A model generated the notes under the pieces. It was not told the DNA's origin. It saw nothing but the letters and a program-made list of their open reading frames with translations, and did not search any database. Source: Celeribacter halophilus (lineage in GTDB: Bacteria > Pseudomonadota > Alphaproteobacteria > Rhodobacterales > Rhodobacteraceae). Taken from it: a stretch of 64,000 nucleotides of DNA. This document shows positions 28,323 to 37,591 of the stretch, piece after piece (position 1 is the stretch's first letter; every line of letters starts with the position of its first letter). The DNA is taken from assembly GCF_900114135.1 (NCBI RefSeq), contig NZ_FORY01000003.1, positions 248,001-312,000 on the forward strand, given 5' to 3'. Position numbers and translations under genes: made by a program.

Positions 28323-29014
28323 ACCTCTCACCGGACCAGACCATCATTTTCGAGGCATGGGGCATCCCCGTCAATGCCACGATATTTTACACATGGGTCG
28401 TCATGGCCTTGCTGACCGTGACCTCACATCTCATCACGCGCAGGTTGCGGGCGGATGTGCCGCCGAGCCGCTGGCGCACCACCTTGGAGGTGATTGTGCA
28501 GGGCATCCAAGGCCAGATCGAAGAGGTTGCGCAGGGGCCAACCCGCTATCTGCTCTATTACGCAGGGACGTTGTTTCTTTTTGTGGCCATGTCGAACCTG
28601 TTGCTGGTTGTGCCGGGGTTCGAGCCACCCACCGCCTCGCTGTCAACCACAACCGCGCTGGCGCTCTCTGTGCTTGTCGCCGTGCCCCTGTTCGGCATCA
28701 CAAGTCGGGGGATTGGCGGCTATCTCAAGACCTATCTCGAACCGTCTTTCATCATGCTTCCGTTCAACATCATCGCCGAGTTCTCTCGCGGCATTTCTCT
28801 GGCCATCCGGCTTTACGGCAACATCATGAGCGGCGCGGTCATCGCGGCCATCCTGCTCAGTGTCGCGCCTTTCTTCTTCCCCGTCGTGATGGATGTTCTG
28901 GGTCTGCTCACCGGCATGATTCAGGCCTACATCTTCGCCATCCTGGCCACGGTTTACATCTCCAGCGCGACGGCTTCTCCGGACACGTCTCAACCTGAAA
29001 AGGAAACCCCATGA
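28319..29014 (+). CDS. atpB: N-type F-ATPase subunit a
   Basis: A 231-aa membrane stator subunit. The essential Arg lies in ISLAIRLYGNIMSG in the penultimate span, preceded by FNIIAEFSRG. ATG at 28319 overlaps the atpR stop as ATGA; the frame open further upstream is spurious. It forms the ion half-channels facing the c-ring. Confidence 0.94.
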   Translation: MNLSPDQTIIFEAWGIPVNATIFYTWVVMALLTVTSHLITRRLRADVPPSRWRTTLEVIVQGIQGQIEEVAQGPTRYLLYYAGTLFLFVAMSNLLLVVPGFEPPTASLSTTTALALSVLVAVPLFGITSRGIGGYLKTYLEPSFIMLPFNIIAEFSRGISLAIRLYGNIMSGAVIAAILLSVAPFFFPVVMDVLGLLTGMIQAYIFAILATVYISSATASPDTSQPEKETP

Positions 29015-29298
29015 CAGACCTTGGTATTATCGCAGCAATTTCGATCTTCACCGCAGGGCTGACCGTCTCTTTCGGTGCCATCGGCCCTGCTTTGGGCGAA
29101 GGGCGTGCGGCGGCCACCGCTCTTGGTGCCATCGCGCAGCAGCCCGACGCTTCCTCGACCATCTCGCGGACCTTGTTCGTCAGTCTGGCGATGATTGAAT
29201 CCACGGCCATCTATTGTTTCGTCGTCGCAATGATCCTGATTTTTGCCAACCCGTTCTGGACGGCTGCGGTGGCTGCGGCGCAGGCGACAGGAAGCTGA
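29011..29298 (+). CDS. atpE: N-type F-ATPase subunit c (Na+-type binding residues)
   Basis: A 95-aa hairpin of two membrane helices. Helix 1 has GPALGEGRAA and helix 2 has IESTAIYCFV, followed by ANPFW. Aligned to the Ilyobacter tartaricus Na+ c subunit as I remember it, P26, E30, E63, S64, T65 and Y68 fall on P28, Q32, E65, S66, T67 and Y70. The complete Na+ ligand set is thus present, with Glu replacing Gln in helix 1. Na+ transport is therefore predicted, with two acidic residues per site. It overlaps atpB by ATGA. Confidence 0.93.
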   Translation: MTDLGIIAAISIFTAGLTVSFGAIGPALGEGRAAATALGAIAQQPDASSTISRTLFVSLAMIESTAIYCFVVAMILIFANPFWTAAVAAAQATGS

Positions 29299-29301
29299 CA
29301 C

Positions 29302-30066
29302 ATGTCTATTGACTGGATCACGGTTGCGGCCCAGATCGCCAATTTTCTGGTTCTGGTCCTGCTGTTAAGGCGGTTTTTATACCGTCCCATTCTGGACGGG
29401 ATAGACGCCCGCGAGGCGGAGATCACCAACCGGATGCAAGAGGCTGTGCGTGCCAGGGAAAAGGCGCAGGCGGCCGAGCAGGAGCATCTGGATCAGGTCA
29501 GGGCGCTGCATGCGCAACAGGCAGACATCGCGGAGACCGTGCGCAAACAGGCCGAGGCCCAACGCGATGCACTTCTTGCCGAAACGCACAAGCGGCTGGA
29601 GCAGGAGCGCATCGACTGGCTGGCTCATCTCGATGAGGAGAAACACAAATATGCGGCAAGGCTCCAACGCGCAGGGGGCGGAGCTTTGCTGTCCCTGACT
29701 CGCAAGGCGTTGAAGGATCTGGCAGATGACACACTGGAAGGTCGCATTGCCCAACACCTTGCCCGAAGGATCAAGCCGATGGCCGGTGATTTGCGCGACG
29801 CGGCGGGTAAGGGCACCGAGGCCGTGATCACCAGCAGAGAGGCTTTGCCGGAGGCGGCGCGAACCGATCTTTTGCGTAGTCTGCATGAGGTGTTTCCAGC
29901 AGTGTCCGTCCGGTTTGACACGAATGCGGAACAATCTCCGGGCCTGCTTTTGCGCATCGGCGGTGCGCAGCTGGATTGGACGGTGGATGGCTATATCGAC
30001 AGTCTGGGCGATGTGATGGACGCGCAATTGACCGCAGGCGTTGATTTGAAGGGGGCTCGGACATGA
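29302..30066 (+). CDS. atpF: N-type F-ATPase subunit b (with delta-like C-terminal region)
   Basis: A 254-aa protein: one N-terminal membrane span ([19 protein letters not shown]), a long charged coiled coil (residues ~40-125), then a folded C-terminal part. No separate delta gene exists in the operon, as in other N-ATPases. The C-terminal ~100 residues probably stand in for delta in holding the F1 head. A 3-bp gap to atpE and an overlap with atpA indicate coupling. Confidence 0.9.
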   Translation: MSIDWITVAAQIANFLVLVLLLRRFLYRPILDGIDAREAEITNRMQEAVRAREKAQAAEQEHLDQVRALHAQQADIAETVRKQAEAQRDALLAETHKRLEQERIDWLAHLDEEKHKYAARLQRAGGGALLSLTRKALKDLADDTLEGRIAQHLARRIKPMAGDLRDAAGKGTEAVITSREALPEAARTDLLRSLHEVFPAVSVRFDTNAEQSPGLLLRIGGAQLDWTVDGYIDSLGDVMDAQLTAGVDLKGART

Positions 30067-31601
30067 CAGATGCAACCCCAATTCAGAATACAGATCCGCA
30101 AGCTCTGGTCGATGCAATTGTCTCCGCCCCGTCCCCCGCGCCTCGTCTGAGCGAGATCGGGCATGTGGCCGAGGTGGCGGACGGGATTGCCATTGTAAGC
30201 GGGCTGGAACGCGCCCTGTCGGAGGAATTGCTGCATTTCGCCAGCGGTGTGCAGGGCATTGTGCTTGATCTGGAACCGGGGCGGCTTGGCGTTGTCCTGC
30301 TCGGCTCCGGTGACCGTGTCACCGTCGGGGAAAGCGTCACACGCTCGCACAAGGTCGTCAGCACCAAGGTCGGTCCGGCTCTCTTGGGGCGTGTTGTTGA
30401 TGCGCTTGGCAATCCGAGGGATGCCAATGGTCTGGTGAAGACCGAGGCAGAGCGACCGGTCGAGGCGGAGGCTCCGCAGATTCTCGACCGCCTCGCCATC
30501 ACGCGCCCGCTCCAGACGGGGATCAAGATAATAGACGCGGCTGTGCCGGTCGGGCTCGGGCAGCGCGAGTTGATTATCGGTGACCGGCAGACCGGCAAGA
30601 CATCTCTGGCGGTGGATACGATCCTGAACCAGAAAGAGACAGGCGTGCTCTGCATCTACTGCGCCATCGGTCAGCGCGGCGATGCCGTGGCCAAAGTGAT
30701 CGGCGCTTTACGCGAGGGCGGGATGATGGAGCGCAGTATTGTGATCTCTGCGGGCGACGAGGATGCCGCCGGACTGGCCTATGTGGCCCCCTATGCGGCG
30801 ATGACGATGGCCGAGTATTTCGCGGGACAGGCCAAGGACGTGCTGGTGGTGCTGGATGACCTGACGCATCACGCGCGCTCCTATCGTGAATTGTCTCTTT
30901 TGCTCAGACGCCCGCCGGGGCGCGAAGCTTTCCCAGGGGATATTTTCTATATCCATGCGCGATTGCTGGAGCGTGCAGGGCAGTTCACAACACATGCGGG
31001 CGGTGGGTCTGTGACCGTGTTGCCCGTGGTCGAAACGCAGGCAGAAAACCTCGCGGCCTACATCCCGACCAACCTGATTTCGATCACCGACGGGCAGATC
31101 TACCTGTCGCCGCGCCTCGTGCGCAAAAACCAGTTCCCTGCGGTGGATCTGGGTGTCTCTGTGTCGCGGGTTGGCGGCAAGGCGCAAAGCAAGGCCTTCC
31201 GCTCCGTGGCGGGCAACCTGCGTGTGACTTTGTCCCAGTTTGAGGAGCTGGAGGACTTCGCCCGTTTCGGCACGCGTCTGGACGAGGCCACACGCGCGCG
31301 GCTGACGCGCGGTGCGGCTGTGCGGGCCGCATTGCGTCAACCGGAGCGCGATCCCGTTCCCGCCGTTGAACAACTGGCGGTTCTTGTGGCCGCGATGGAG
31401 GGGCATTTTGACGGGTTGGGCGAGACGGAAACAGCGCGTGTCATGGCGGGGCTTCGGATACCGGTGCTGCGCGATCTCGGAGATATCGCCGAAGGCATTG
31501 CGCGAAATGAACCGCTCACCGACGAGGATCGCGCGCGGATGGTGGCTTTGGTCCAACAGGTGCTTGCGCAGTCGGGAGATTCAAATGGCCCAGACGCTTG
31601 A
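30063..31601 (+). CDS. atpA: N-type F-ATPase alpha subunit
   Basis: A 512-aa non-catalytic alpha subunit. The P-loop is [13 protein letters not shown] (about residue 175), followed by [13 protein letters not shown], and the Arg finger is in [11 protein letters not shown]-type sequence ([13 protein letters not shown]). An extended N-terminus of ~20 residues precedes the usual start. It forms the head with beta. Confidence 0.95.
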   Translation: MTDATPIQNTDPQALVDAIVSAPSPAPRLSEIGHVAEVADGIAIVSGLERALSEELLHFASGVQGIVLDLEPGRLGVVLLGSGDRVTVGESVTRSHKVVSTKVGPALLGRVVDALGNPRDANGLVKTEAERPVEAEAPQILDRLAITRPLQTGIKIIDAAVPVGLGQRELIIGDRQTGKTSLAVDTILNQKETGVLCIYCAIGQRGDAVAKVIGALREGGMMERSIVISAGDEDAAGLAYVAPYAAMTMAEYFAGQAKDVLVVLDDLTHHARSYRELSLLLRRPPGREAFPGDIFYIHARLLERAGQFTTHAGGGSVTVLPVVETQAENLAAYIPTNLISITDGQIYLSPRLVRKNQFPAVDLGVSVSRVGGKAQSKAFRSVAGNLRVTLSQFEELEDFARFGTRLDEATRARLTRGAAVRAALRQPERDPVPAVEQLAVLVAAMEGHFDGLGETETARVMAGLRIPVLRDLGDIAEGIARNEPLTDEDRARMVALVQQVLAQSGDSNGPDA

Positions 31602-32487
31602 AATCCTGAGCCGCCGCACAACGAGTATGCAGGGCATCCGTAGCGTTGTTCATACGATGAAAACCCTGTCCGTGATCAACTCGGCGCCTTACGAGCAGGC
31701 GGCCAAAGCCATCGAGACCTATCACGACACGGTTTTGGAAGGATTGCATGCTTTCGTGACGCATTTCGGTCCGATCAAGACGCCCGCAAGCGATCATCCT
31801 GTGCAGGTCTTGATCGTCTTCGGTTCGGATCATGGGCTGTGTGGCAATTACAACGAGGCGCTTGCGGATCATGTTGCCGGCTTCTTGCCGCAGCGTGAAG
31901 ATGGCCCGCCGACGGTCCTCTGTGTCGGTGCGCAGATGGCGGATGCTCTGACAGACCAGCATATCGCCATTGAGGAAACATTTTTTCCGGCAGCTTCCGT
32001 GGACGGGGTCGGGCGTCTGGCCAATCTGCTCACACAGCGGCTGGAAACGATCCGGACACGCGCCGAGCCACAGGATATTGCCGTTTCGCTGGCCTATGTG
32101 GCGCGGGATGGTGCAGCGGGGCAGCGCGCGCTTATCGTTCCCTTGTTGCCGCTTGATCAAGCGGTTCTGGACGATCTGGCCGCCAAGCCGTGGACGTCGC
32201 GCAGCAGGCCGTATTTTTCCATGCCCGCCAATGATCTGTTTCGGACCTTGGTGCGCAATCACCTCTTCGCCACCCTGTTTCGTGCCATTGCCGAGGCGCT
32301 GATGACCGAAAACGCCGCGCGGCTGGCGCTCATGCAGCAGGCGGAAAGGTCGGTGGATGAAAAACTGGAAGAACTCGCCTCGGAAACGCGCACCGTGCGT
32401 CAGGATCAGATCACCACGGAACTGCTTGATGTGATTATCGGATTTGAAGCCTTGAAAAAAGACAAGGGTGATCCGCCGGAAGAGTGA
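31585..32487 (+). CDS. atpG: N-type F-ATPase gamma subunit
   Basis: A 300-aa central stalk. [21 protein letters not shown] begins the N-terminal helix, and the C-terminal helix runs through [27 protein letters not shown]. The ATG at 31585 is inside the end of atpA (17-bp overlap) and gives the normal gamma N-terminus; the frame open further upstream is an alpha shadow. Last gene of the operon. Confidence 0.92.
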   Translation: MAQTLEILSRRTTSMQGIRSVVHTMKTLSVINSAPYEQAAKAIETYHDTVLEGLHAFVTHFGPIKTPASDHPVQVLIVFGSDHGLCGNYNEALADHVAGFLPQREDGPPTVLCVGAQMADALTDQHIAIEETFFPAASVDGVGRLANLLTQRLETIRTRAEPQDIAVSLAYVARDGAAGQRALIVPLLPLDQAVLDDLAAKPWTSRSRPYFSMPANDLFRTLVRNHLFATLFRAIAEALMTENAARLALMQQAERSVDEKLEELASETRTVRQDQITTELLDVIIGFEALKKDKGDPPEE

Positions 32488-32545
32488 TGCCTCTGGTTTT
32501 GTTGGATTTTCAAAGGATTTGAAGCCGTTCCGCCCTGCGGGAATT

Positions 32546-32577
32546 GGAGAGCAGGTCGGATTTCCCGCTTGCTCTCC
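32546..32577. terminator. Hairpin between convergent atpG and aminotransferase genes
   Basis: GGAGAGCA (32546-32553) and TGCTCTCC (32570-32577) form a perfect 8-bp stem between two convergent stop codons. No clear U-tract follows on either strand, so bidirectional termination is likely by position but weak by sequence. Confidence 0.45.
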
Positions 32578-32593
32578 TGTCGTTCCAAAGCCC

Positions 32594-33964
32594 TTAGCCG
32601 AGGACGGATTTTACGGCCTTTGCTGTGGCATCAACCACTGTGTCTGCCTCCTGTGTTGTCAGGCAGAAGGGCGGGGCGAAGCCGAGGATGTCGCCCTGTG
32701 GCATGGCACGTCCGATCACCCCGTTGGAAAGAAGGGCGGCGGCCAGCGCATAGCCGGTTTTGTCCTCCGGATCGAAGAAGGTCCGGCTGTCGCGGTCTTT
32801 CACAAATTCCACGGCGCACATCATGCCTTCGCCGCGGATGTCGCCGACATTGGGGTGATCGCCCAAGGCGTCTTTCATGGCGTCATTGAAGTATTTCCCG
32901 ACGCGGCCCGCGTTCTCGATCAGCTTGAGGTCGTCCAGCATTTTGAGGTTGGCCACGCCGGCTGCCGCGCCGATGGGGTGCGCGGAATAGGTCCAGCCGT
33001 GACCGATGGGGCCGTTTTCATCGGTGCCCTGTTCCAACACCTTCCACATCTTCTCGGACACGATGGAGCCTGACAGGGGCGCATAGGCGGAGGTGAGGCC
33101 CTTGGCGATGGTGATGAGGTCGGGTTTCAGGCCGTAATGCTCCGAGCCGAACATGGTGCCCAGACGTCCGAAACCGGTGACAACCTCGTCGGCCACCAGA
33201 AGAATGTCGTGTTTGTTCAAGACCTTCTGGATCGCCTCCCAATAGCCCGCAGGCGGCGGCACGATGCCTCCGGTGCCCAGAACCGGCTCGCCGATAAAGG
33301 CGGCGATGGTATCAGCGCCCTCGGTTTCGATCAGGGCTTCGAGCTTGGTCACGCAATCGGCGACAAAGGCTTCTTCGGTCATCCCCAGATCATCGCGGCG
33401 ATAATAATAAGGCGCTTCGGTATGCAGTACCCGATCCAGCGGCAGGTCGAATTTTTTCTGGAAAGCCTCAAGCCCCGTGAGCGATCCTGTCATCAGACCC
33501 GAGCCATGATAGCCGCGCTGGCGCGAGATGATTTTCTTTTTCTCGGGGCGGCCTAAGATATTGTTATAATACCAGATAAGTTTGATGTTGGTCTCGTTGG
33601 CGTCCGATCCGGACTGGCCGAAATAGACCTTGGACATATGATCCGGCGCACGGTCCAGAACCATTTTCGCCAGTGTGATCGAGGCTTCTGTGCCGTGTCC
33701 GACATAGGAATGGTAATAGGCCAGTTCGCGGGCCTGATCCGCGATGGCTTCTGCGATTTCCTGACGTCCGTAGCCCACGTTGACACAGTAAAGACCGGCG
33801 AAAGCATCCAGCAATTCGGTGCCGTCGCGGTCTACGATATGCACGCCATGCGCGGTCTTGATGACACGGCTCGGGGTCTCCCCGCGCGCGTGCTGCGCCA
33901 GATGGGTGGAGGGGTGAAAGAAGTTTTCGCGGTCCCATTTCGAGAGCTGGTCATTCGTCAACAT
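32594..33964 (-). CDS. atf: Class III aminotransferase (Atf) of ectoine catabolism
   Basis: A 456-aa omega-aminotransferase. AGLYCVNVGYGR, FGQSGSDANETN, RQRGYHGSGL, VADEVVTGFGRLG and the PLP Lys in TIAKGLTSAYAPL (about residue 290) are visible. It resembles putrescine/omega-amino acid:pyruvate transaminases (SpuC type). In ectoine degraders a gene of this type, called atf, converts L-2,4-diaminobutyrate to aspartate semialdehyde. That role is inferred from the neighbouring ssd, asnC and ueh/eutD genes. An 11-bp-phased repeat fills most of the gap before its start; AAGGA precedes the ATG. Confidence 0.85.
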   Translation of the reverse strand: MLTNDQLSKWDRENFFHPSTHLAQHARGETPSRVIKTAHGVHIVDRDGTELLDAFAGLYCVNVGYGRQEIAEAIADQARELAYYHSYVGHGTEASITLAKMVLDRAPDHMSKVYFGQSGSDANETNIKLIWYYNNILGRPEKKKIISRQRGYHGSGLMTGSLTGLEAFQKKFDLPLDRVLHTEAPYYYRRDDLGMTEEAFVADCVTKLEALIETEGADTIAAFIGEPVLGTGGIVPPPAGYWEAIQKVLNKHDILLVADEVVTGFGRLGTMFGSEHYGLKPDLITIAKGLTSAYAPLSGSIVSEKMWKVLEQGTDENGPIGHGWTYSAHPIGAAAGVANLKMLDDLKLIENAGRVGKYFNDAMKDALGDHPNVGDIRGEGMMCAVEFVKDRDSRTFFDPEDKTGYALAAALLSNGVIGRAMPQGDILGFAPPFCLTTQEADTVVDATAKAVKSVLG

Positions 33965-33978
33965 TTTCTATTTTTCCT

Positions 33979-34029
33979 TGTCGGCTGTGTGTCGGATTTC
34001 TGTCGGACATCTGTCGGGCATTTTGTCGA
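33979..34029. repeat. Phased array of TGTCGG hexamers (11-bp period)
   Basis: Four perfect TGTCGG copies start at 33979, 33990, 34001 and 34012, exactly 11 bp apart, and TGTCGA follows at 34024. On the mRNA side they read CCGACA-N5. The array occupies most of the 68 bp between ssd and atf and ends 14 bp from the atf ATG. A similar array lies before the IclR gene near 55803. Confidence 0.8.
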
Positions 34030-34032
34030 CCC

Positions 34033-35508
34033 TCAGGCCCAGTCGCGGCAGATGTATTTTACGTCCATGAATTCGCGCATCCCCATGCCTGCGCCCTCGC
34101 GGCCCAGACCGGATTGTTTGACCCCGCCAAAGGGGATCGGCGCGCCGGTGACCTGTGTGCGGTTTACCGCGACCATGCCGTATTGCAGGGTGCGCGACAG
34201 GCGGTAGATGCGGCGCGGATCATGGGAATGGACATAGGCGATGAGGCCGTATTCGCTGTCATTGGCCCGCGCGATGACCTCGTCCTCATGGTCGAACGGT
34301 GTGATGGGCGCGACGGGGCCAAATGTTTCCTCCCGCATGATCTTCGCCTCATCGGGCACATCGGTGAGCACGGTCGGCTCGAAGAACAGCGGCCCGAGAC
34401 CGGAGACCGCCCCGCCACAGGCCAGCGTCGCGCCTTTCGCCAGAGCGTCTGCGACATGCTCTTGCTGCTTGGCGATGGCGGCGGCGTTCATCAGCGGGCC
34501 GATGTCCGGATCTTCGATGCCATTGCCAAGGGTCAACGCCTTGGTCGCCTCGGTGAACCGTGCGCAGAAGGCCGCATAGACGGGACGTTCGACATAGATG
34601 CGGTTCGCGCCGAGGCAATCCTGACCGGAGGTGGCAAATTTCGCCTTTATGACTTCTTCCACGGCGCGGTCGAGATCGGCGCCTTTGAACACGATCACCG
34701 GCGCATGGCCGCCGAGTTCAAGCACAAGCTTTTTCACAGTGCCCGCAGATTGCCGATAGAGCAGCCGCCCGATCTCGGTGGAACCAGTGAAGGACAGGGC
34801 ACGCACGCGGGGATCTTCGGTCCACGGTTTGACGAGGGTTGGGGCATCGCCTGTGAGCACATTGAACACGCCTGCGGGCATCCCTGCGCGTTCGGCGAGT
34901 TCCGCCAGCGCCAGCGCCGAATAGGGAGTCTCGTGAGACGGGTGCGCGACGACAGTGCAGCCAGCGGCAAGTGCTGCGGCGGCCTTGCGCGTCAGCATGG
35001 CGGCGGGGAAATTCCACGGTGTGACCAGCGCCACAACCCCCATCGGCTCATACCAGAGCTCCATCTCCGCATCGGGCAGGTGGGAAGTCACGCCCTCGAT
35101 ATTCGGGCGCTTGGCTTCTTCGGCGTAGAAATCCACAAAGGAGGCGGCATAGTCGATCTCGCCGCGTGCCTCTGACAGGGGCTTGCCCTGTTCATAGACC
35201 ATGATCCGCGCGAGGTCTTCTTTGGCCTCCACGATCAGCCTGTGCCAACGACGCAGCACGGCGGCGCGTTCCTGTGGCAGAAGATGCGCCCAGACCGAAA
35301 AGGCAGCATGGGCGGAGTCGACGGCTTCGGTAGCCTGTGTGGGCGACAGGGCCGCCACATCGCCCAGATGCGCCCCTGTGGCCGGATCGGTGACGGCAAA
35401 GCTCCCGCCCGTCTCGCCGGAGGTCCATTTGCCATTCACATAGGCAAACCCCCGCAACAGGCGTTTGTCCTTGATGTCGGTTCGGGCGGAAATCGCTGTG
35501 TCGAGCAT
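34033..35508 (-). CDS. ssd: NAD(P)-dependent semialdehyde dehydrogenase (Ssd) of ectoine catabolism
   Basis: A 491-aa aldehyde dehydrogenase of the succinate-semialdehyde dehydrogenase type. PWNFPAAMLTRKAAAALAAG and SFTGSTEIGR bind the cofactor, LELGGHAP carries the catalytic Glu, SGQDCLGANR the nucleophilic Cys, and EETFGPVAP is conserved. The ATG at 35508 has AAGGAGG upstream. In the ectoine route Ssd oxidises aspartate semialdehyde to aspartate; here that is inferred from the neighbours. It differs in sequence from the GabD-like enzyme at 55967, so the two are likely separate paralogues. Confidence 0.88.
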   Translation of the reverse strand: MLDTAISARTDIKDKRLLRGFAYVNGKWTSGETGGSFAVTDPATGAHLGDVAALSPTQATEAVDSAHAAFSVWAHLLPQERAAVLRRWHRLIVEAKEDLARIMVYEQGKPLSEARGEIDYAASFVDFYAEEAKRPNIEGVTSHLPDAEMELWYEPMGVVALVTPWNFPAAMLTRKAAAALAAGCTVVAHPSHETPYSALALAELAERAGMPAGVFNVLTGDAPTLVKPWTEDPRVRALSFTGSTEIGRLLYRQSAGTVKKLVLELGGHAPVIVFKGADLDRAVEEVIKAKFATSGQDCLGANRIYVERPVYAAFCARFTEATKALTLGNGIEDPDIGPLMNAAAIAKQQEHVADALAKGATLACGGAVSGLGPLFFEPTVLTDVPDEAKIMREETFGPVAPITPFDHEDEVIARANDSEYGLIAYVHSHDPRRIYRLSRTLQYGMVAVNRTQVTGAPIPFGGVKQSGLGREGAGMGMREFMDVKYICRDWA

Positions 35509-35637
35509 GTCGGGCCTCCTTTCCCCGCCAGTCTGGCAGCAGGGAACAGAAGGGGAGACCAAATCGGCTGTTATGAGCGGAAAATCGGTCTGAATTTTTC
35601 GGCGGCGTAGTCCGTTTGGACTGCGCGGGTGCTCCGC

Positions 35638-36123
35638 CTATGCGTTGTCGTCCATAAACAGGCCCAGCGGCGGCGGGCCGCCCCCTTTGACCTGTTTGGT
35701 GACGATATAGGTGAAATAGCGTGCGATGCCGATGCGGGCGTCCAGCAGCGTGTCGATCAGACGTTGATAGGCGTCAATGTCGCGGGTGACGATCTGCAAC
35801 AGGTAGTCGAACCCGCCGCCCAGCGCCCAGCAGGCGACGATTTCCTCATGCGCCTGAAGTGAGGCCTCAAAAGTCTGGAATGAGGCCTGAGTGTGATCGG
35901 CCAGTTCGGCGGCGACAAAGACCGTGACCGATGGCCCCAGTTTGCGCAGGTTGATCTCTGCGCGGTAGCCGTCGATCAAACCGGCGTTTTCCAGTTTCTT
36001 CAGCCGCTCCCAAGCGGGGGTGGGCGACAGGCCGATTTTCTCGGCCAGCGCGGATTTGGAGATCCGGCCCTCACGGGCCAGAACGCGTAGAATGTCGAAA
36101 TCACGGGCGTCGAGTTTGATCAT
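35638..36123 (-). CDS. asnC: Lrp/AsnC-family regulator of the ectoine locus
   Basis: A 161-aa protein. The N-terminal HTH is DILRVLAREGRISKSALAEKIGLSPTPAWERLKKLE, and the C-terminal RAM domain includes GGGFDYLLQIVTRDIDAY. It is divergent from eutD and upstream of ssd-atf, the place of the asnC-type regulator in ectoine clusters of Roseobacter relatives. In such systems the effector is thought to be an ectoine-derived diaminobutyrate. Confidence 0.88.
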   Translation of the reverse strand: MIKLDARDFDILRVLAREGRISKSALAEKIGLSPTPAWERLKKLENAGLIDGYRAEINLRKLGPSVTVFVAAELADHTQASFQTFEASLQAHEEIVACWALGGGFDYLLQIVTRDIDAYQRLIDTLLDARIGIARYFTYIVTKQVKGGGPPPLGLFMDDNA

Positions 36124-36290
36124 GAGACAGGCTTACGTCGAAATGACCCTGCTTGCATCCCCGAATTGCGCGGCCATGTGGCGGGCGATCAAAGAGGCGG
36201 CAGTTGGGGAGGGTGATGGCGATTTCACAGAGGCTCCTGTTGATTTTGATTGACGCGGCAAAAGGCGGCACGTCAGATGATGTGCACAAC

Positions 36291-36311
36291 AGGCGGGTGA
36301 ATCGCCTGTAT
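36291..36311. repeat. Inverted repeat in the asnC-eutD divergent region
   Basis: ACAGGCG-N7-CGCCTGT, a perfect 7-bp inverted repeat about 94 bp before eutD; a possible AsnC or EnuR operator, or a hairpin. Confidence 0.4.
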
Positions 36312-36384
36312 GTCAAGAATTGTGTCTTAAGATAGGGGTATTTTGACGCCTAGCTTACGGCCCGCGCAGATATAAAAACAAAAG

Positions 36385-36394
36385 TTGTATACAA
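36385..36394. promoter_or_regulatory. Candidate GntR operator before eutD
   Basis: TTGTATACAA, a perfect 10-bp palindrome 11 bp before the eutD start, resembles the TTGTATACAA-type sites of FCD-subfamily GntR regulators. A GntR gene lies in the same operon (38742), making it a reasonable target. Confidence 0.5.
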
Positions 36395-36404
36395 TAGGTG
36401 AGCC

Positions 36405-37589
36405 ATGCCGATAGAAAACGCCCCGTTCTCCCGCGCCGAATATGACAGACGCATCCGGCTGACCCGCGAGGCGATGGTTCAGGCAGGAATTGATGTTCTG
36501 TTCATCACCAACCCGTCCAACCAGAACTGGCTGACCGGTTATGATGGCTGGTCCTTCTATGTGCATCAGGGGGTGATCCTGTCTCTGGAGGATGATCCGA
36601 TCTGGTGGGGCCGGATGCAGGACGCCAATGGTGCCAAGCGCACGGTCTGGATGGAGGATGACCGGATTTTCCACTACGCCGATCGCTATATTCAGGCGAC
36701 CGACATGCACCCGATGGAAGACCTTGCCTCGCATCTGCGGATCATGGGCTATGGTGACAAGCGGATCGGGGTGGAGATGGAGACCTATTACTTCACCGCC
36801 CGCGCCTTTGCTGTTCTGGCAGAGGGTCTGCCGGAGGCCGAGTTTGTGGACGCCTCGACATTGGTGAACTGGAACCGGTTGGTCAAATCCCCCGAAGAAC
36901 TGGGCTTCATGCGCCGCGCGGCACGGATTTCGGAGCTTGTGATCGAACGCGCGATGGAGCTGGCCGAGCCGGGGATGCGCAAGCACGATCTGGTGGGCGA
37001 GCTGTTCAAGACTTCTGTGCAGGGCGAAGATGACAGCTGGGGGGATTATCCCGCGATTGTGCCGCTTTTGCCCTCGGGGGCGGATGCCTCCGCGCCGCAT
37101 CTGACGTGGAATGGCGAGGCGCTGAAAAGCGGGGAGGCGACCTTTATCGAACAGTCGGGCTGTTACCGCCGCTACCACGCGCCTTTGTGCCGGACGATCT
37201 TTTTCGGCAAGCCGCCGGGGTTTATGACGGACGCGGCGGAGGCGCTGACCGAAGGGTTGAACGCGGGGATCGAAGTGGCCCGTGCGGGCAACCGCGCCTG
37301 TGACATTGCCCGTGCGCTGGACGCGGAATTGCTCAAGGTCGGGATCGAGCGTCCGAACCGCTGCGGCTATGCGGTGGGCCTGTCCTATCCGCCGGATTGG
37401 GGCGAGCACACAGTGTCGCTGCGGGCCTTTGACGAGACGGTGCTGGAACCGGGGATGACGTTTCACTTCATGCCGGGACTGTGGATGGACGGCTGGGGCA
37501 TGGAGACCACCGAGACCATCCTGATCCGCGAGGACGGTCCGGCGGAGACCCTGTGTAACGTGCCACGCAAACTCTATGTGAAAGACTGA
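36405..37589 (+). CDS. doeA: Ectoine hydrolase (EutD/DoeA)
   Basis: A 394-aa protein with the creatinase/prolidase-like (M24) fold. An N-terminal creatinase-like domain contains DVLFITNPSNQNWLTGYDGWSFYVHQG; the C-terminal pita-bread domain contains VGLSYPPDWGEHT and ETTETILIRE. This is what I know as ectoine hydrolase EutD/DoeA, which opens the ectoine ring to N-acetyl-diaminobutyrate. The usual M24 metal ligands are only partly kept, as in other ectoine hydrolases. It starts a plus-strand set with deacetylase, regulator and uptake genes, divergent from asnC. The start has only a GGTGAG-like site. Confidence 0.9.
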   Translation: MPIENAPFSRAEYDRRIRLTREAMVQAGIDVLFITNPSNQNWLTGYDGWSFYVHQGVILSLEDDPIWWGRMQDANGAKRTVWMEDDRIFHYADRYIQATDMHPMEDLASHLRIMGYGDKRIGVEMETYYFTARAFAVLAEGLPEAEFVDASTLVNWNRLVKSPEELGFMRRAARISELVIERAMELAEPGMRKHDLVGELFKTSVQGEDDSWGDYPAIVPLLPSGADASAPHLTWNGEALKSGEATFIEQSGCYRRYHAPLCRTIFFGKPPGFMTDAAEALTEGLNAGIEVARAGNRACDIARALDAELLKVGIERPNRCGYAVGLSYPPDWGEHTVSLRAFDETVLEPGMTFHFMPGLWMDGWGMETTETILIREDGPAETLCNVPRKLYVKD

Positions 37590-37591
37590 CC

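Noticed and set aside
36405-37589. Creatinase or X-Pro aminopeptidase as alternative call for the M24-fold gene
   Set aside because: The local context (asnC, ssd, atf, enuR, uehABC) and its N-terminal signature fit ectoine hydrolase better.
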